The translations under genes were made by a program, and so were the position numbers. Under the pieces are notes generated by a model, which made no database searches, was not told the origin of the DNA, and worked only from the letters and a program-made list of their open reading frames with translations. Positions 42,114 through 51,391 of a DNA stretch of 64,000 nt are shown piece by piece (the stretch's first letter is position 1; every line of letters begins with the position of its first letter). The DNA is from Endozoicomonas elysicola (GTDB taxonomy: Bacteria; Pseudomonadota; Gammaproteobacteria; Pseudomonadales; Endozoicomonadaceae): positions 1,441,825-1,505,824 of the forward strand of contig NZ_JOJP01000001.1 of assembly GCF_000710775.1 (NCBI RefSeq), given 5' to 3'.

Positions 42114-45100
42114 ATGATGGATATATTTGTCAGACGTCCTGTGCTGTCGTTGGTGATTTCTCTGGTTCTTCTGATTGCTGGAGCTGTAGCGGTGCAGAAA
42201 GTTCCAGTACTGCAGTTTCCCGAGATTGAGAGCTCCTCTCTGGTGATTACCACAGAGTATCGCGGTGCCTCAGCGGATGTGGTTCAGGGGTTTGTTACTG
42301 AGCCTATTGAGCGAATAGCTATGACCATTCCGGGAGTGGACTATGTAGACTCCAATACCACCGCGGGCATCAGCCGGGTTACGGCCTGGTTGAAACTGAA
42401 TGAAAACAGTACTTCCGCCCTTGCTGAACTGACGGCCCGTTTGAATCAGATCAGTTACGAACTGCCCGATGAAGCGGATGATCCATCCATTGCAGTAGAA
42501 AGAACAGACCGTCCGGCAGCTGTCTTTTATTTGAATGTTCGAAATGAGCACTGGAGTCGTGCTCAGCTGACTGACTATCTGGAACGCCATGTAACGCCAT
42601 TGCTGACGTCTATCAGCGGTGTTCAACGGGTAGGGCTGGAAGGCGGCCGCAACCCTGCCATGCGTATCTGGCTGGACCCGGTCAGGATGTCGGCAATGAA
42701 CCTGGGGGCTGGTGAGGTTCTGGCAGCGCTGCGTGCCAATAATATTATTGCTTCCCTGGGCAAGACAGAAAATGACCGTCAGCAGGTGAACCTGCAGAGC
42801 AATGCAACTCTGCGTGAGGTCAGTGACTTTCAGCAGCTGGTTCTGGCCCGGCGTGATGGCGCTATTATACGTCTTGGCGATATTGCTGAAGTCGTCATGG
42901 GCGAAGACCGGGGTACGGTCTCAGCCAGAATTAATAAAACCACGACCGTTTTTATCTCTATATGGCCAATGCCGGGGGCTAACGAGATATCCATTGGTGA
43001 TGAGGTTTATCGTCGGCTGGACAAAATCAACCCTACCTTACCCCAGGGTATGGAGATTGAGATCAGCTATGATGGCACGGCTTATATGCGCAAGGCTCTG
43101 AAGGAGATTGTGGTTACTCTCGCTGAAACGATCATCATTGTCGGGCTGGTTGTTCTGGCGTTGATGGGGGCCTTTCGTACGGCACTGGTGCCACTGGTGA
43201 CCATTCCTATTTCGATTCTCGGTTGTATTGCCATCATGTGGCTGGTGGGCTTTTCCCTGAATCTTTTGACCATACTGGCCATCGTTTTGTCAGTCGGTCT
43301 GGTCGTGGACGACGCCATTGTCGTGGTTGAGAACGTTGCACGACATATGCGGGAGGGGAAATCGCGATTAGAGTCTGCATTACTGAGTTCAAGAGAACTG
43401 TTGAAACCGATTATTGGCATGACACTGACGCTGGCGGCTGTTTATGCCCCCATCGGTTTTGTTTCCGGCTTAACCGGCAGCCTGTTCAGAGAGTTTGCTT
43501 TTACGCTTTCTGTTGCGGTGCTGATTTCTGGCGTGGTGGCTATCACGTTGTCGCCGGTTATGAGCAGTTGGGTGTGTCCTGAAAAAGGGCGTGAGAACCG
43601 CTATACACTGAAAGTAAACCAATTCTTTGATCGTTTGCGACAGGTTTATGGGCGTGGGCTGGACTCGGTCTTTCAATGGCGAAACCAGGTGCTTTTTCTG
43701 TCGGTTTTTCTCTCATTATTAATCGCCCCGCTCTATCTGTTTTCCGCCAAAGAGCTGGCACCTGTGGAGGATCAGGGCAGTATTAATATTGTCGTTGAGT
43801 CTCCCCCGGATGCTTCCATTGTCTATACCGATCAGCACATGAATGGGGTTATCGACTCATTAGGTTTTTTACCTGGTGTTGAATTGATTTGGCAGGTCAT
43901 CTCTTCTGAAGGTGGTTTTGGTGGTATTGAGTTTGTTGATTATGCACAACGATCCCAGAGTGTGCATGAGATGCTTCCTGCTGTGTTTGGAACCTTGTCA
44001 GGAGAGCCAGGCTTAAAGGTTTTCCCAATACTGTTTTCCTCTTTACCGACCGCCGGTCAGTTCGATGTGGAATTGGTGGTGCAGGCTCCTGATGATTATT
44101 CGGAGATGGAAAAATACGCGGGCCAGTTGATACAGGCTGCTTATAAGAGTGGTCAGTTTATGTTTGTGAATACCGATTTACAGATAAATTTGCCCGAGAC
44201 TCGTCTGGTATTTGACCATAATCGTATTGCTGACCTTGGTATGACGGTCGCTGAGGTGATCGAACAACTGAGTGCGTTACTTTCTGAACAGGATGTGAAT
44301 CGCTTTAATGCTTCTGGGAAGGCTTATCGGGTGATACCTATGGTCCTGTCAGAAGGGCGGAATAATCCTGAGCAGCTTTTGGACTTTACTCTTCGAACCT
44401 CTGCTGGAGAGCTTGTGCCTTTGAGAGCCGTAGCAAGCCTTGAAAATATCACCAGCCCGAGAGTAATGGGTAAGTTCAACCAGCAGCGCTCATTCCGGAT
44501 TCTTGGTGGTGTCTTGCCTGGTACCACGAATGATCAGGCACTGGCAACACTTGAGACAGCTGCTCTGGATATTTTGCCAGAGACGTACACCGTCGACTAT
44601 GCCGGTGTTTCCAGACAGCTTCGTCAGGAAGGTAACAGTATGTTTTCTGTACTGGTGATGGCTCTGGCAGTGGTTTATCTATTACTGGCAATACAGTTTA
44701 ACAGCTTCCGTTCTCCTCTGGTCGTTCTGCTTGGCTCTGTACCATTAGCGCTTTTTGGCGGATTGTTGTTCAGCTTTACTGGTCTGACCACGGTGAATAT
44801 TTATGCCCAGATTGGCTTTATTACACTGGTTGCACTGGTTGCCAAAAACGGGATTTTGATTACCGAGTTTGCCAATGAACTTCAGTTTAAGGGCTACCAG
44901 AAGATGGAGGCTATTCGAGAAGCAGCCAAGATTCGCCTTCGACCTGTGTTGATGACCACTGCTGCTACCGTACTGGGGCACTTTCCACTGGTATTGGTCA
45001 CTGGTGCAGGGGCTGAAGCGAGAAACAGTATCGGTATTATTCTGGTAGCGGGTATGCTGATTGGTACGTTTTTCACGCTTTTTGTTTTGCCTTGCGTCTA

Positions 45101-45173
45101 TCTCTGGCTGGGTGAAGGCTATAAACAGCATGTCAGTGACCTGGGGGCAGAGCAGCAGTCTCAAAGCCTATGA
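42114..45173 (+). CDS. RND multidrug efflux transporter, HAE1 family
   Basis: A 1019-residue proton-driven inner membrane pump. It begins with DIFVRRPVLSLVISLVLL, and has the core transmembrane motif GLVVDDAIVVVENV, which carries the proton-relay Asp pair, then a late RLRPVLMTTAATVLGHFPLV. Two large periplasmic loops are present (about 40-330 and 550-850). The length is slightly short for AcrB (1049). The substrate could be drugs, dyes or fatty acids and is unknown. The pair is divergent from the DM13 gene and convergent with a metalloprotease-like gene, which it overlaps by six bases. Confidence 0.92.
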   Translation: MMDIFVRRPVLSLVISLVLLIAGAVAVQKVPVLQFPEIESSSLVITTEYRGASADVVQGFVTEPIERIAMTIPGVDYVDSNTTAGISRVTAWLKLNENSTSALAELTARLNQISYELPDEADDPSIAVERTDRPAAVFYLNVRNEHWSRAQLTDYLERHVTPLLTSISGVQRVGLEGGRNPAMRIWLDPVRMSAMNLGAGEVLAALRANNIIASLGKTENDRQQVNLQSNATLREVSDFQQLVLARRDGAIIRLGDIAEVVMGEDRGTVSARINKTTTVFISIWPMPGANEISIGDEVYRRLDKINPTLPQGMEIEISYDGTAYMRKALKEIVVTLAETIIIVGLVVLALMGAFRTALVPLVTIPISILGCIAIMWLVGFSLNLLTILAIVLSVGLVVDDAIVVVENVARHMREGKSRLESALLSSRELLKPIIGMTLTLAAVYAPIGFVSGLTGSLFREFAFTLSVAVLISGVVAITLSPVMSSWVCPEKGRENRYTLKVNQFFDRLRQVYGRGLDSVFQWRNQVLFLSVFLSLLIAPLYLFSAKELAPVEDQGSINIVVESPPDASIVYTDQHMNGVIDSLGFLPGVELIWQVISSEGGFGGIEFVDYAQRSQSVHEMLPAVFGTLSGEPGLKVFPILFSSLPTAGQFDVELVVQAPDDYSEMEKYAGQLIQAAYKSGQFMFVNTDLQINLPETRLVFDHNRIADLGMTVAEVIEQLSALLSEQDVNRFNASGKAYRVIPMVLSEGRNNPEQLLDFTLRTSAGELVPLRAVASLENITSPRVMGKFNQQRSFRILGGVLPGTTNDQALATLETAALDILPETYTVDYAGVSRQLRQEGNSMFSVLVMALAVVYLLLAIQFNSFRSPLVVLLGSVPLALFGGLLFSFTGLTTVNIYAQIGFITLVALVAKNGILITEFANELQFKGYQKMEAIREAAKIRLRPVLMTTAATVLGHFPLVLVTGAGAEARNSIGIILVAGMLIGTFFTLFVLPCVYLWLGEGYKQHVSDLGAEQQSQSL

Positions 45174-45626
45174 GGCTTCAGTTGTTGGTTTCTGGCAGAA
45201 ATGTTTTGTATAAAATTTGATGGCGAGGGGGATGCTCAGTCTAAACGCCTCGTCCTCAAAGCTCCTTTCCATATAGTGCTTTTGGAACTCTGTAATCTTG
45301 ATCTGTTTGTTTTCGAGTTGTCTTACATGTACTAGTTCGTGAGCCATAGTGATACGGACTTCACTGGGTTCAAGTCCATTGGAAAGGACTATCCGATAAT
45401 TTCCATTCTTCAGTGGAAGTGTATAACCCAGCATATTGGGTTCGGGCATTCTCAAGTACAGATACTCAATACGAACATCTGGATTAATGCCTAACTCTTT
45501 CAAGTAAAAACTCTGCATATCCAGAAATGTGCACCCTGAAGAGTTAAGTTCACCACTATACATTGCTTTGACCGGTAGTGATGCAATAACCCACAAGAGC
45601 ATAGGAATGTATCGGATCGTGTTCAC
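45168..45626 (-). CDS. Predicted zinc metalloprotease-like protein, exported
   Basis: A 152-residue protein with a hydrophobic N-terminus (YIPMLLWVIASLPVKA) that looks like a signal peptide. The zincin motif HELVH is at residues 96-100, and FEDEA about 20 residues later offers a third Glu ligand, as in gluzincin-like small peptidases. The start is uncertain: a GTG at 45624-45626 gives the signal peptide directly; an ATG at 45710 would add 28 residues but would run into the yjbQ leader. I do not know the substrate. The 3' end overlaps the RND gene. Confidence 0.6.
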   Translation of the reverse strand: MNTIRYIPMLLWVIASLPVKAMYSGELNSSGCTFLDMQSFYLKELGINPDVRIEYLYLRMPEPNMLGYTLPLKNGNYRIVLSNGLEPSEVRITMAHELVHVRQLENKQIKITEFQKHYMERSFEDEAFRLSIPLAIKFYTKHFCQKPTTEAS

Positions 45627-45730
45627 AGTAACCTGTCTTTTATCGTTTAAAGTGCCATCATAGATAAACCGACATTTATCCTTTAATGGCTGACAGGTTT
45701 CTATCGGCATTTTTGAGTGAGGGTTTAATC

Positions 45731-46159
45731 ATGTGGCTACAGAAGCAGGTGCAGCTCCCCACCTATCAGCGTGGTTTTCACCTTATCACTGAAGAAATTA
45801 CAAGAAATTTGCCTGAGTTGGCGCAATGCAAAACAGGCTTGTGTCACGTATTTATACAGCATACTTCCGCATCACTGACATTGAATGAGAATGCTGATCC
45901 CAATGTGCGTCATGATATGGAAACATTCAGTAATCATTATATTCCTGAAAATGAAGAGTATTTTTTGCACATAATAGAAGGCAGTGATGATATGCCAGCG
46001 CACATTAAATCCAGCCTGTTTGGTGCCGATGTAATGATTCCGATTACCAACGGTTCACTGGCCCTGGGCACCTGGCAGGGGGTTTGGTTGGGAGAGCACC
46101 GTGACCGTGGAGGAAATCGAAACCTAATCATCACTTTACAAGGTGATGCATATGCGTAA
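45731..46159 (+). CDS. yjbQ: YjbQ/UPF0047 protein, secondary thiamine-phosphate synthase activity
   Basis: A 142-residue small alpha/beta protein. Family marks: GLCHVFIQHTSASLTLNENADPNVRHDMETF and GTWQGVWLGEHRDRG. E. coli YjbQ has weak thiamine-phosphate synthase activity in vitro; the physiological role is unclear. The ATG at 45731 has GAGGG upstream; an upstream start at 45686 would overlap the divergent gene's leader. Confidence 0.9.
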   Translation: MWLQKQVQLPTYQRGFHLITEEITRNLPELAQCKTGLCHVFIQHTSASLTLNENADPNVRHDMETFSNHYIPENEEYFLHIIEGSDDMPAHIKSSLFGADVMIPITNGSLALGTWQGVWLGEHRDRGGNRNLIITLQGDAYA

Positions 46160-46319
46160 TTATAAATTTCAGGTATTAACAGATCATTACTTATAAGGAG
46201 GCATAAACCGAACTGGCATTTTATGAATGCTGGACTATAACTATAAAATCGGAATATGAAGTTAAATATAACATATTGGAGCAGAAGCTCCGATAACCAG
46301 TACATTAGAGGACTTAGCT

Positions 46320-46565
46320 ATGGCACGGAGAAAGCCGAGTAAAGCTGCTGCTGGTTTTGATGGTGTTGATATCGGTTTTTTAGGAAGTCGTGATGAGCCC
46401 GCTGAAGAGCGGACGGTTGAATCGCGCAAAAAACTGAGAGCCAGTCTTGATGCCCAGATCGAAGCCTTCCTTAAAAACGGTGGAGAGATCGAAGAGGTTC
46501 AATCAAATATTACAGCAGACCCACCGAAAAAACCCTCCGGTGAGTACGGTAATCGACCTATTTAA
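46320..46565 (+). CDS. Conserved small gammaproteobacterial protein
   Basis: An 81-residue basic protein. The start RRKPSKAAAGFDGVDIGFLGSR and the end FLKNGGEIEEVQSNITADPP with PSGEYGNRPI resemble a group of small conserved proteins of Pseudomonas-type bacteria, ending in RPI, that lack a characterised role. It has no membrane segment. A strong terminator follows within 12 bases. Confidence 0.7.
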   Translation: MARRKPSKAAAGFDGVDIGFLGSRDEPAEERTVESRKKLRASLDAQIEAFLKNGGEIEEVQSNITADPPKKPSGEYGNRPI

Positions 46566-46574
46566 CATAAATTT

Positions 46575-46602
46575 AAAGCCCGGTTTCCACCGGGCTTTTT
46601 TT
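46575..46602 (+). terminator. Rho-independent terminator
   Basis: AAAGCCCGG/CCGGGC stem with a six-base loop and a T-run of seven, just after the small conserved gene. Confidence 0.92.
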
Positions 46603-46604
46603 AT

Positions 46605-46760
46605 ACACATGGATGTGCTGTATCCTGAAAATGCAGGCGCAATTTTCAGGGAATACACAGGGACGTACTGTATCCCAGAAACGCAGGAGCGGTTTCTGGG
46701 GTGTATACATGGATGCAGGAGCTAGAGTAACGCAAGGGCAGTTACCGGGGAGTGCTTTCC
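46605..46760. repeat. Tandem hairpin array with conserved loops
   Basis: Three related units of about 50 bases. The stems differ but pair fully, while the loops are alike: GAAAAT-GCAGGCGCA-ATTTTC, CCCAGAAAC-GCAGGAGCG-GTTTCTGGG and GTAAC-GCAAGGGCA-GTTAC. Flanks repeat a CAC-GGA-GT-CTGTATCC/TATACATGGATG theme. The unit lies between a terminator and the 3' end of selD. It is not a CRISPR array, since repeats are unequal and not separated by unique spacers. Confidence 0.6.
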
Positions 46761-46767
46761 GGGTATA

Positions 46768-47802
46768 TCAAACCACCTCTACCCATTTGCCACCGTCGTA
46801 TGGTGAGAGTTCTCCAATAGCTTCAAGGGATAGCCCAAACCTCTCAGCCACAGTATGAAAGGCTTCATCCATAGATGGGTCTACTGCAACCAGAAGGCCA
46901 CCACTGGTTTGAGGGTCGCAAAGAATATGTTTTTGTGATTCTGTAATTTCAGCAGCCTTATGACCATAGCTGGCGAAGTTTCTTTCCGTCCCTCCTGGAA
47001 CACAGCCTTGCTGACGGTACAGTTCTACATGAGGCAGGAGAGGGAGTTTATCGGTATAGAGAGTGGCCTTAACCTTACTGCCTTCACAGACCTCCAGAAG
47101 ATGGCCGAGCAGGCCAAAGCCTGTAACGTCGGTGATTGCACTGATACCGTTGAGCAATGATAAATCTGCGCCCATTGTATTCAGAGTACACATTGAATCA
47201 CGTGCGATATGTTGATGCTCATCTTTCAGTTGCTTCTTCTTCTGTGCGGTAGTGAGGATACCGACACCTAATGGCTTGGTAAGATAAAGCTTATGGCCTG
47301 CCTGGGCCTGGTCATTTCTTTTCAAATGTTCAAGAGGTACACGACCCGTCACTGCAAGCCCGAAGATGGGTTCAGGTGCATCAATACTGTGGCCTCCTGC
47401 TAGAGGTATGCCCGCATCAGCACAAGCCTGACGACCACCGTCTACTACTTGTGCGGCAACTTCTGCCGGCAATTTATTAACCGGCCAGCCCAGAATGGCG
47501 ATAGCCATTATGGGAGTGCCACCCATTGCATAAATATCACTGATTGCATTGGTTGCAGCAATCCGGCCAAAGTCGAATGGGTCATCCACGATGGGCATAA
47601 AAAAATCAGTGGTACTGATGATCCCCTCGCCATTTCCCAAGTCGACAACGGCAGCATCGTCCTTACTTGAATGGCCGACGATAAGATTTGGGAATTCGGG
47701 AAGAGAAAGGTTTGTTTTCAGAATGCCATCAAGTACCTGTGGCGAAATTTTACATCCGCATCCTGCACCATGGCTGTATTCTGTAAGCTTCAGATCCATC
47801 AT
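46768..47802 (-). CDS. selD: Selenide, water dikinase
   Basis: A 344-residue enzyme that makes selenophosphate from selenide and ATP, for selenocysteine or selenouridine in tRNA. The N-terminal active-site motif is HGAGCGCK (catalytic Cys15 and Lys18); it is a Cys, not Sec, form. [21 protein letters not shown] and [11 protein letters not shown] are ATP/Mg sites. No selA, selB or selU gene lies here. It probably ends with the hairpin array as its 3' flank. Confidence 0.95.
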   Translation of the reverse strand: MMDLKLTEYSHGAGCGCKISPQVLDGILKTNLSLPEFPNLIVGHSSKDDAAVVDLGNGEGIISTTDFFMPIVDDPFDFGRIAATNAISDIYAMGGTPIMAIAILGWPVNKLPAEVAAQVVDGGRQACADAGIPLAGGHSIDAPEPIFGLAVTGRVPLEHLKRNDQAQAGHKLYLTKPLGVGILTTAQKKKQLKDEHQHIARDSMCTLNTMGADLSLLNGISAITDVTGFGLLGHLLEVCEGSKVKATLYTDKLPLLPHVELYRQQGCVPGGTERNFASYGHKAAEITESQKHILCDPQTSGGLLVAVDPSMDEAFHTVAERFGLSLEAIGELSPYDGGKWVEVV

Positions 47803-48037
47803 CAGTACTACCCCTGAGCTAACGCATTAAATCAGGCTACTTTAGCACTGGGAGAACTTTCGTTAAATGTTTGCGGGCTGCTACTGACGAACACTTGCAG
47901 ACATGAATCAAAAAACAGAGGTTTCTAATGTTATATCTCTGTGATAAAAGGTATTGGGAGAGCTTGAAAAGTATCTCGGATCAAGTTAACCCGAAACGAA
48001 AAAATAATAGAGAAAATTGATGGATTAGGAGAATCGG

Positions 48038-48523
48038 ATGGGAGCGCTAATTTTGCCTTGTTCTTCTATCGATGAGTTGCTGAACAGCCAGTCAGCAGCA
48101 TTACAGCAGTGGTTTTCCAGTGGTGGCCATAAAATTGATGGCCTTCTGGTTCGCAAATTTCCTTCCTGGCTCGAACCTGAGCAGTTTATTAAAGCAGGTG
48201 CGGGTGTGCGATTTGATACTGCATGCTTTCGCTTGATGATGTGCAGCAAGCGGGACATCTGGCGAGTGAGTGTGGAAATGGTGTTTCATACTGAACCCAG
48301 GACAATGGAAGACGGCTCTAAAGCAGGGCCCGGAATACTGTTCTGTGTGGTAGATGACGAAGGAAAGAGTGTTCCTGTGGATTATTACGCCGTTACTGTC
48401 CCACCGTCAGTAGAATCTATTACGCCTCAACAGTGGTGCAGCTACTGGTTCCGGAAACTGGCCAAAAGTCATCATCTGAATCGCATTTTTGCGTATAAGG
48501 AATTTGAAACGGAGATTGATTAA
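48038..48523 (+). CDS. Protein of unknown function
   Basis: A 161-residue cytoplasmic protein that I do not recognise. It contains WFSSGGHKIDGLLVRKFPSWL and a C-terminal WCSYWFRKLAKSHHLN stretch, with four Cys residues scattered through it. No membrane segment. The ATG at 48038 follows GGAGAATCGG. It stands between selD (divergent) and the DUF2878-type gene (convergent). The coding quality looks good. Confidence 0.55.
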   Translation: MGALILPCSSIDELLNSQSAALQQWFSSGGHKIDGLLVRKFPSWLEPEQFIKAGAGVRFDTACFRLMMCSKRDIWRVSVEMVFHTEPRTMEDGSKAGPGILFCVVDDEGKSVPVDYYAVTVPPSVESITPQQWCSYWFRKLAKSHHLNRIFAYKEFETEID

Positions 48524-48587
48524 GTGCTGTCTTCTGCGGCTTTAGAATGAAAACTGCAGAAGAAGCGGTATGGTTCTGGCCGTATGC

Positions 48588-49115
48588 TTAGCTTTTTGCT
48601 TTATTCAGCCAGGCCTGAGAGAAGGACTGGAGCAAAGGGACGATGACTGCCCAGATAATTGCCAGAGTTACCAGAGTTTGCCATAAGGGCTGAGCTAGAG
48701 TGACGTCCGTTAGTTTTGCTCCTGCCAGATAACTTAATGGCCCACCAAGCAGTCCAAGTATAGCCCCGTAAAACTTGTGACGCCTTGACCAGTCAAGGCT
48801 GTGCCGGAGTGTTGTAGCAAATATCAGCCAGAGGCAGGCTAACCAAAGGGGTAAGATACGTCCGTCATCGTTTAATTGAGAGCTGAATTGCAGGATTTTC
48901 AGGTTGCCGAGAAAGCTGTCAACCGCGCAGCCAAGTAAAAACGTGATGGCTAGCAGCTGCTTTTCCTTTTGCCAGCTTCCTATCCATGTGAGATGGATAA
49001 AAAGAATAATAGCTGTTGCTGCCAGAGCAATGGTATTTCCCCCAAGGACACAGGCAAACCAACCTGCCTGGAATAATAAATAGTTAATAATCAGCTTTGT
49101 TTTGTCATTGGCCAT
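48588..49115 (-). CDS. DUF2878-family membrane protein
   Basis: A 175-residue inner-membrane protein with about five or six transmembrane helices. The start KLIINYLLFQAGWFACVLGG and the GCAVDSFLGNLKILQF motif match DUF2878. Function unknown. It is three bases downstream of the MocR gene, so it is in that operon and may be a transporter or its partner. Confidence 0.8.
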   Translation of the reverse strand: MANDKTKLIINYLLFQAGWFACVLGGNTIALAATAIILFIHLTWIGSWQKEKQLLAITFLLGCAVDSFLGNLKILQFSSQLNDDGRILPLWLACLWLIFATTLRHSLDWSRRHKFYGAILGLLGGPLSYLAGAKLTDVTLAQPLWQTLVTLAIIWAVIVPLLQSFSQAWLNKAKS

Positions 49116-49117
49116 TA

Positions 49118-50533
49118 TCAGAAAACCAGAGGGCGATAGATCGGTTCTAATTCTACGGTTAGCATATCTCGAATAGTTTCTAGTGCAAACTGAACTTCAT
49201 TGTCACTGCCCGGGCTACTGATGCAGAGGCGTACGGCCTGCGGTGCGGCACTGCTGCCAACAGCAAATAGCTCTGACTGAAGTACTTTAATCTCCTTCTG
49301 TTGTAACTGTCGTACAAAGGTTTCTGCTCGCCAGGGTTCTGGAAGTTGTAGCCAGCCATGGAAGCTGTAGGATTGGCCCTGTATCTTCAGAGGTTTCAGT
49401 AACTGATGCATTAACGTCTGACGTCTGGCAATGACTTCGGTCTGCCATTGGATGAGTTGCTGGGCAATACCAGATTCAATCCACTCGCTTACAACTTCAG
49501 CCATGAGTGGTGGTGGAACCCAGCAATCACTGCGCATAGTCATAATCAGTCGTTCTTTCAGGTGAGAAGGATAACAAAGAAAACCGGTTCTGAGTCCTCC
49601 GGAGAGAGTCTTTGAAAAACTACTACTGTAGATTACCAGATCGGGGGCAAGGCTATAGAGCGAGGTAAGTCGTTTATCTGAAGTAACAAACTGCACATCA
49701 TCTTCGAGAATCAAAAGGTTATATTTACGGGCTACTGCAATGATTTTCTCTCGCCTTTCAAGTGGCATGACAACAGCTGTCGGGTTTTGCAGAGAGGGCA
49801 TCAGGTAGAGTAGTTTTGGGCGGTGCTGTTGGCAGCATTGCTCAAGCGCTTCCGGAATAAGACCATGCTCATCCATTGGCAGGCCAATATGATGCGTTTG
49901 CCACTGTCGAGCAGCGTTGATAAAGCCAGGGTAAGTAAGGGCCTCAGAAACTATGGTATCTCCCGGGCGTGTAGCAGCCTGCAGGGCCATCATATTAGCG
50001 TGCTGCCCACCATTGGTGATTAAAATATTGTCTGGGTTTGCCTGAATGGAAAGTGCTGAGAGCCAGTCAGATATAATACTTCGGTGTCTTGGAAGCCCGG
50101 TCTCAGGAAGATAATCCAGCAGTGAACACATCCGTGCAGAGTTGGCTGCAATGGTGTTCAACGTTTCAGCAAGGAGAGCTTCTCTTGGTGCCGGAGCCTG
50201 AAGTGTCAGACTCATATCGATCAATGATGTCTCTGATTTTTGAGGAACGTTGAATTGCGCCTGTTGCCAGACTTTTCCCGTGACAAATGTACCGCTACCT
50301 ACTCTGGCGGTAATTAATCGTCGTCTTTCTGCTTCAGCGTACCCCCGGGTAATAGTACCAACAGTAACGCCCAGTGAATCTGCCAGCCAGCGGTGAGTCG
50401 GTAGTTTATCTCCGGTATTTAATGATCCCCCTTTAATTGCCTGCTCAATAGCATCAGCCAAAGCCATATATTTGGAGCCAGAGTGAACTGACAGGTTGGG
50501 GAGCCATTGTGAAGCATTTTTCTTTTTGTTCAT
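49118..50533 (-). CDS. MocR/PdxR-type GntR regulator with an aminotransferase domain
   Basis: A 471-residue fusion. Residues 17-90 carry a GntR winged helix (LADAIEQAIKGGSLNTGDKLPTHR and LGVTVGTITRGYAEAERR). Residues 120-460 are a class I aminotransferase-fold domain with the PLP lysine in YSSSFSKTLSGGLRTGF. Such proteins sense PLP or an amino compound. The ATG at 50533 is chosen because the family starts about there; a frame up to 50587 is less likely. It is divergent from a LysE exporter, which it probably controls. Confidence 0.88.
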   Translation of the reverse strand: MNKKKNASQWLPNLSVHSGSKYMALADAIEQAIKGGSLNTGDKLPTHRWLADSLGVTVGTITRGYAEAERRRLITARVGSGTFVTGKVWQQAQFNVPQKSETSLIDMSLTLQAPAPREALLAETLNTIAANSARMCSLLDYLPETGLPRHRSIISDWLSALSIQANPDNILITNGGQHANMMALQAATRPGDTIVSEALTYPGFINAARQWQTHHIGLPMDEHGLIPEALEQCCQQHRPKLLYLMPSLQNPTAVVMPLERREKIIAVARKYNLLILEDDVQFVTSDKRLTSLYSLAPDLVIYSSSFSKTLSGGLRTGFLCYPSHLKERLIMTMRSDCWVPPPLMAEVVSEWIESGIAQQLIQWQTEVIARRQTLMHQLLKPLKIQGQSYSFHGWLQLPEPWRAETFVRQLQQKEIKVLQSELFAVGSSAAPQAVRLCISSPGSDNEVQFALETIRDMLTVELEPIYRPLVF

Positions 50534-50643
50534 TGTTTTTATTAGGTTTGATAAGCCGGTTAATTTGTCATGGTGACAATTTATCAATTGAACTCTTTTT
50601 TGTCATTCTATCATACTGGTATCAAGCCTTGATTGCTCGAATG

Positions 50644-50655
50644 ATACAATTGTAT
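50644..50655. promoter_or_regulatory. Palindrome ATACAATTGTAT
   Basis: Perfect 12-base palindrome in the divergent region between the MocR and LysE genes, with repeated CAATT half-sites nearby. It is a candidate operator for the MocR regulator. Confidence 0.45.
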
Positions 50656-50702
50656 GGGTTCAATTTGTGAGGCTTTAATAGAATGATGCCGAGAAAATAA
50701 AA

Positions 50703-51305
50703 ATGAATGAGATAGAGATACTCTGGTTACCCTTGGTAACGTTTGCTTTGAGCTCCAGTATTACCCCCGGGCCGAATAACATTATGCTGGCGGCCAGTGG
50801 TGTGAACTACGGTTTTACCCGAAGTATTCCTCATATGCTGGGGGTCTCTATTGGGTTCTTTATTCTGTTTCTGGCTGTTGCTTTTGGGTTGGGTAATGTT
50901 TTTGAAATGTATCCACAGCTTCAGACTGCTTTGAAGTATGCAGGGTCTATTTATCTATTGTGGTTGGCATGGAAGATTGCTACGGCTGCCAGCGCTTCAG
51001 AGCAGGCTATCAGTAAAAGGCCGATGACTTTTCTTCAGGCCATCAGCTTTCAGTTTGTGAATGTGAAAGCCATGATGATGGCCATCAGTAGTGCTGTTGT
51101 TTTTACACTGCCTGGAGATAACTACACGGTTTCTGCTTTACTGGTAGGCGTTATATTTACTCTGATCAATCTGCCTTGCTGCTCAGCCTGGGTGGTTTTT
51201 GGCTCAGGACTGAAGCGCTTTCTGAGAAATGAGCAAAGCCTGAAAGCTTTCAATTGGTCTCTGGCTTCATTAACGGCCGCTTCGGTTGTGCTGTTTTATG
51301 TTTGA
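50703..51305 (+). CDS. LysE-family amino acid exporter
   Basis: A 200-residue inner-membrane exporter with about six helices. Family marks: LPLVTFALSSSITPGPNNIMLAASGVNYGF, the GxxxGF loop, and FQFVNVKAMMMAIS. RhtB/LysE proteins export amino acids or homoserine lactones. It shares a divergent promoter with a MocR-type regulator, which would sense the exported amino compound. A 12-base inverted repeat follows the stop. Confidence 0.85.
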   Translation: MNEIEILWLPLVTFALSSSITPGPNNIMLAASGVNYGFTRSIPHMLGVSIGFFILFLAVAFGLGNVFEMYPQLQTALKYAGSIYLLWLAWKIATAASASEQAISKRPMTFLQAISFQFVNVKAMMMAISSAVVFTLPGDNYTVSALLVGVIFTLINLPCCSAWVVFGSGLKRFLRNEQSLKAFNWSLASLTAASVVLFYV

Positions 51306-51321
51306 GAAATCTACTCATGAG

Positions 51322-51363
51322 TTTGTCTATAAACGAGGCTGTTAAACCCGATTTATAGACAAA
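51322..51363. terminator. Inverted repeat between convergent genes
   Basis: Perfect 12-base arms, TTTGTCTATAAA (51322-51333) and TTTATAGACAAA (51352-51363), with an 18-base loop, between LysE (stop 51305) and the convergent effector-like gene. It probably ends both. Confidence 0.55.
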
Positions 51364-51391
51364 TGTCTGGTGCGATAGGTAGGCTGTGATT

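Noticed and set aside
46605-46760. Possible CRISPR array
   Set aside because: The repeats are imperfect, the units are only three, and there are no equal-length unique spacers or cas genes nearby; the hairpins with conserved loops explain the pattern.
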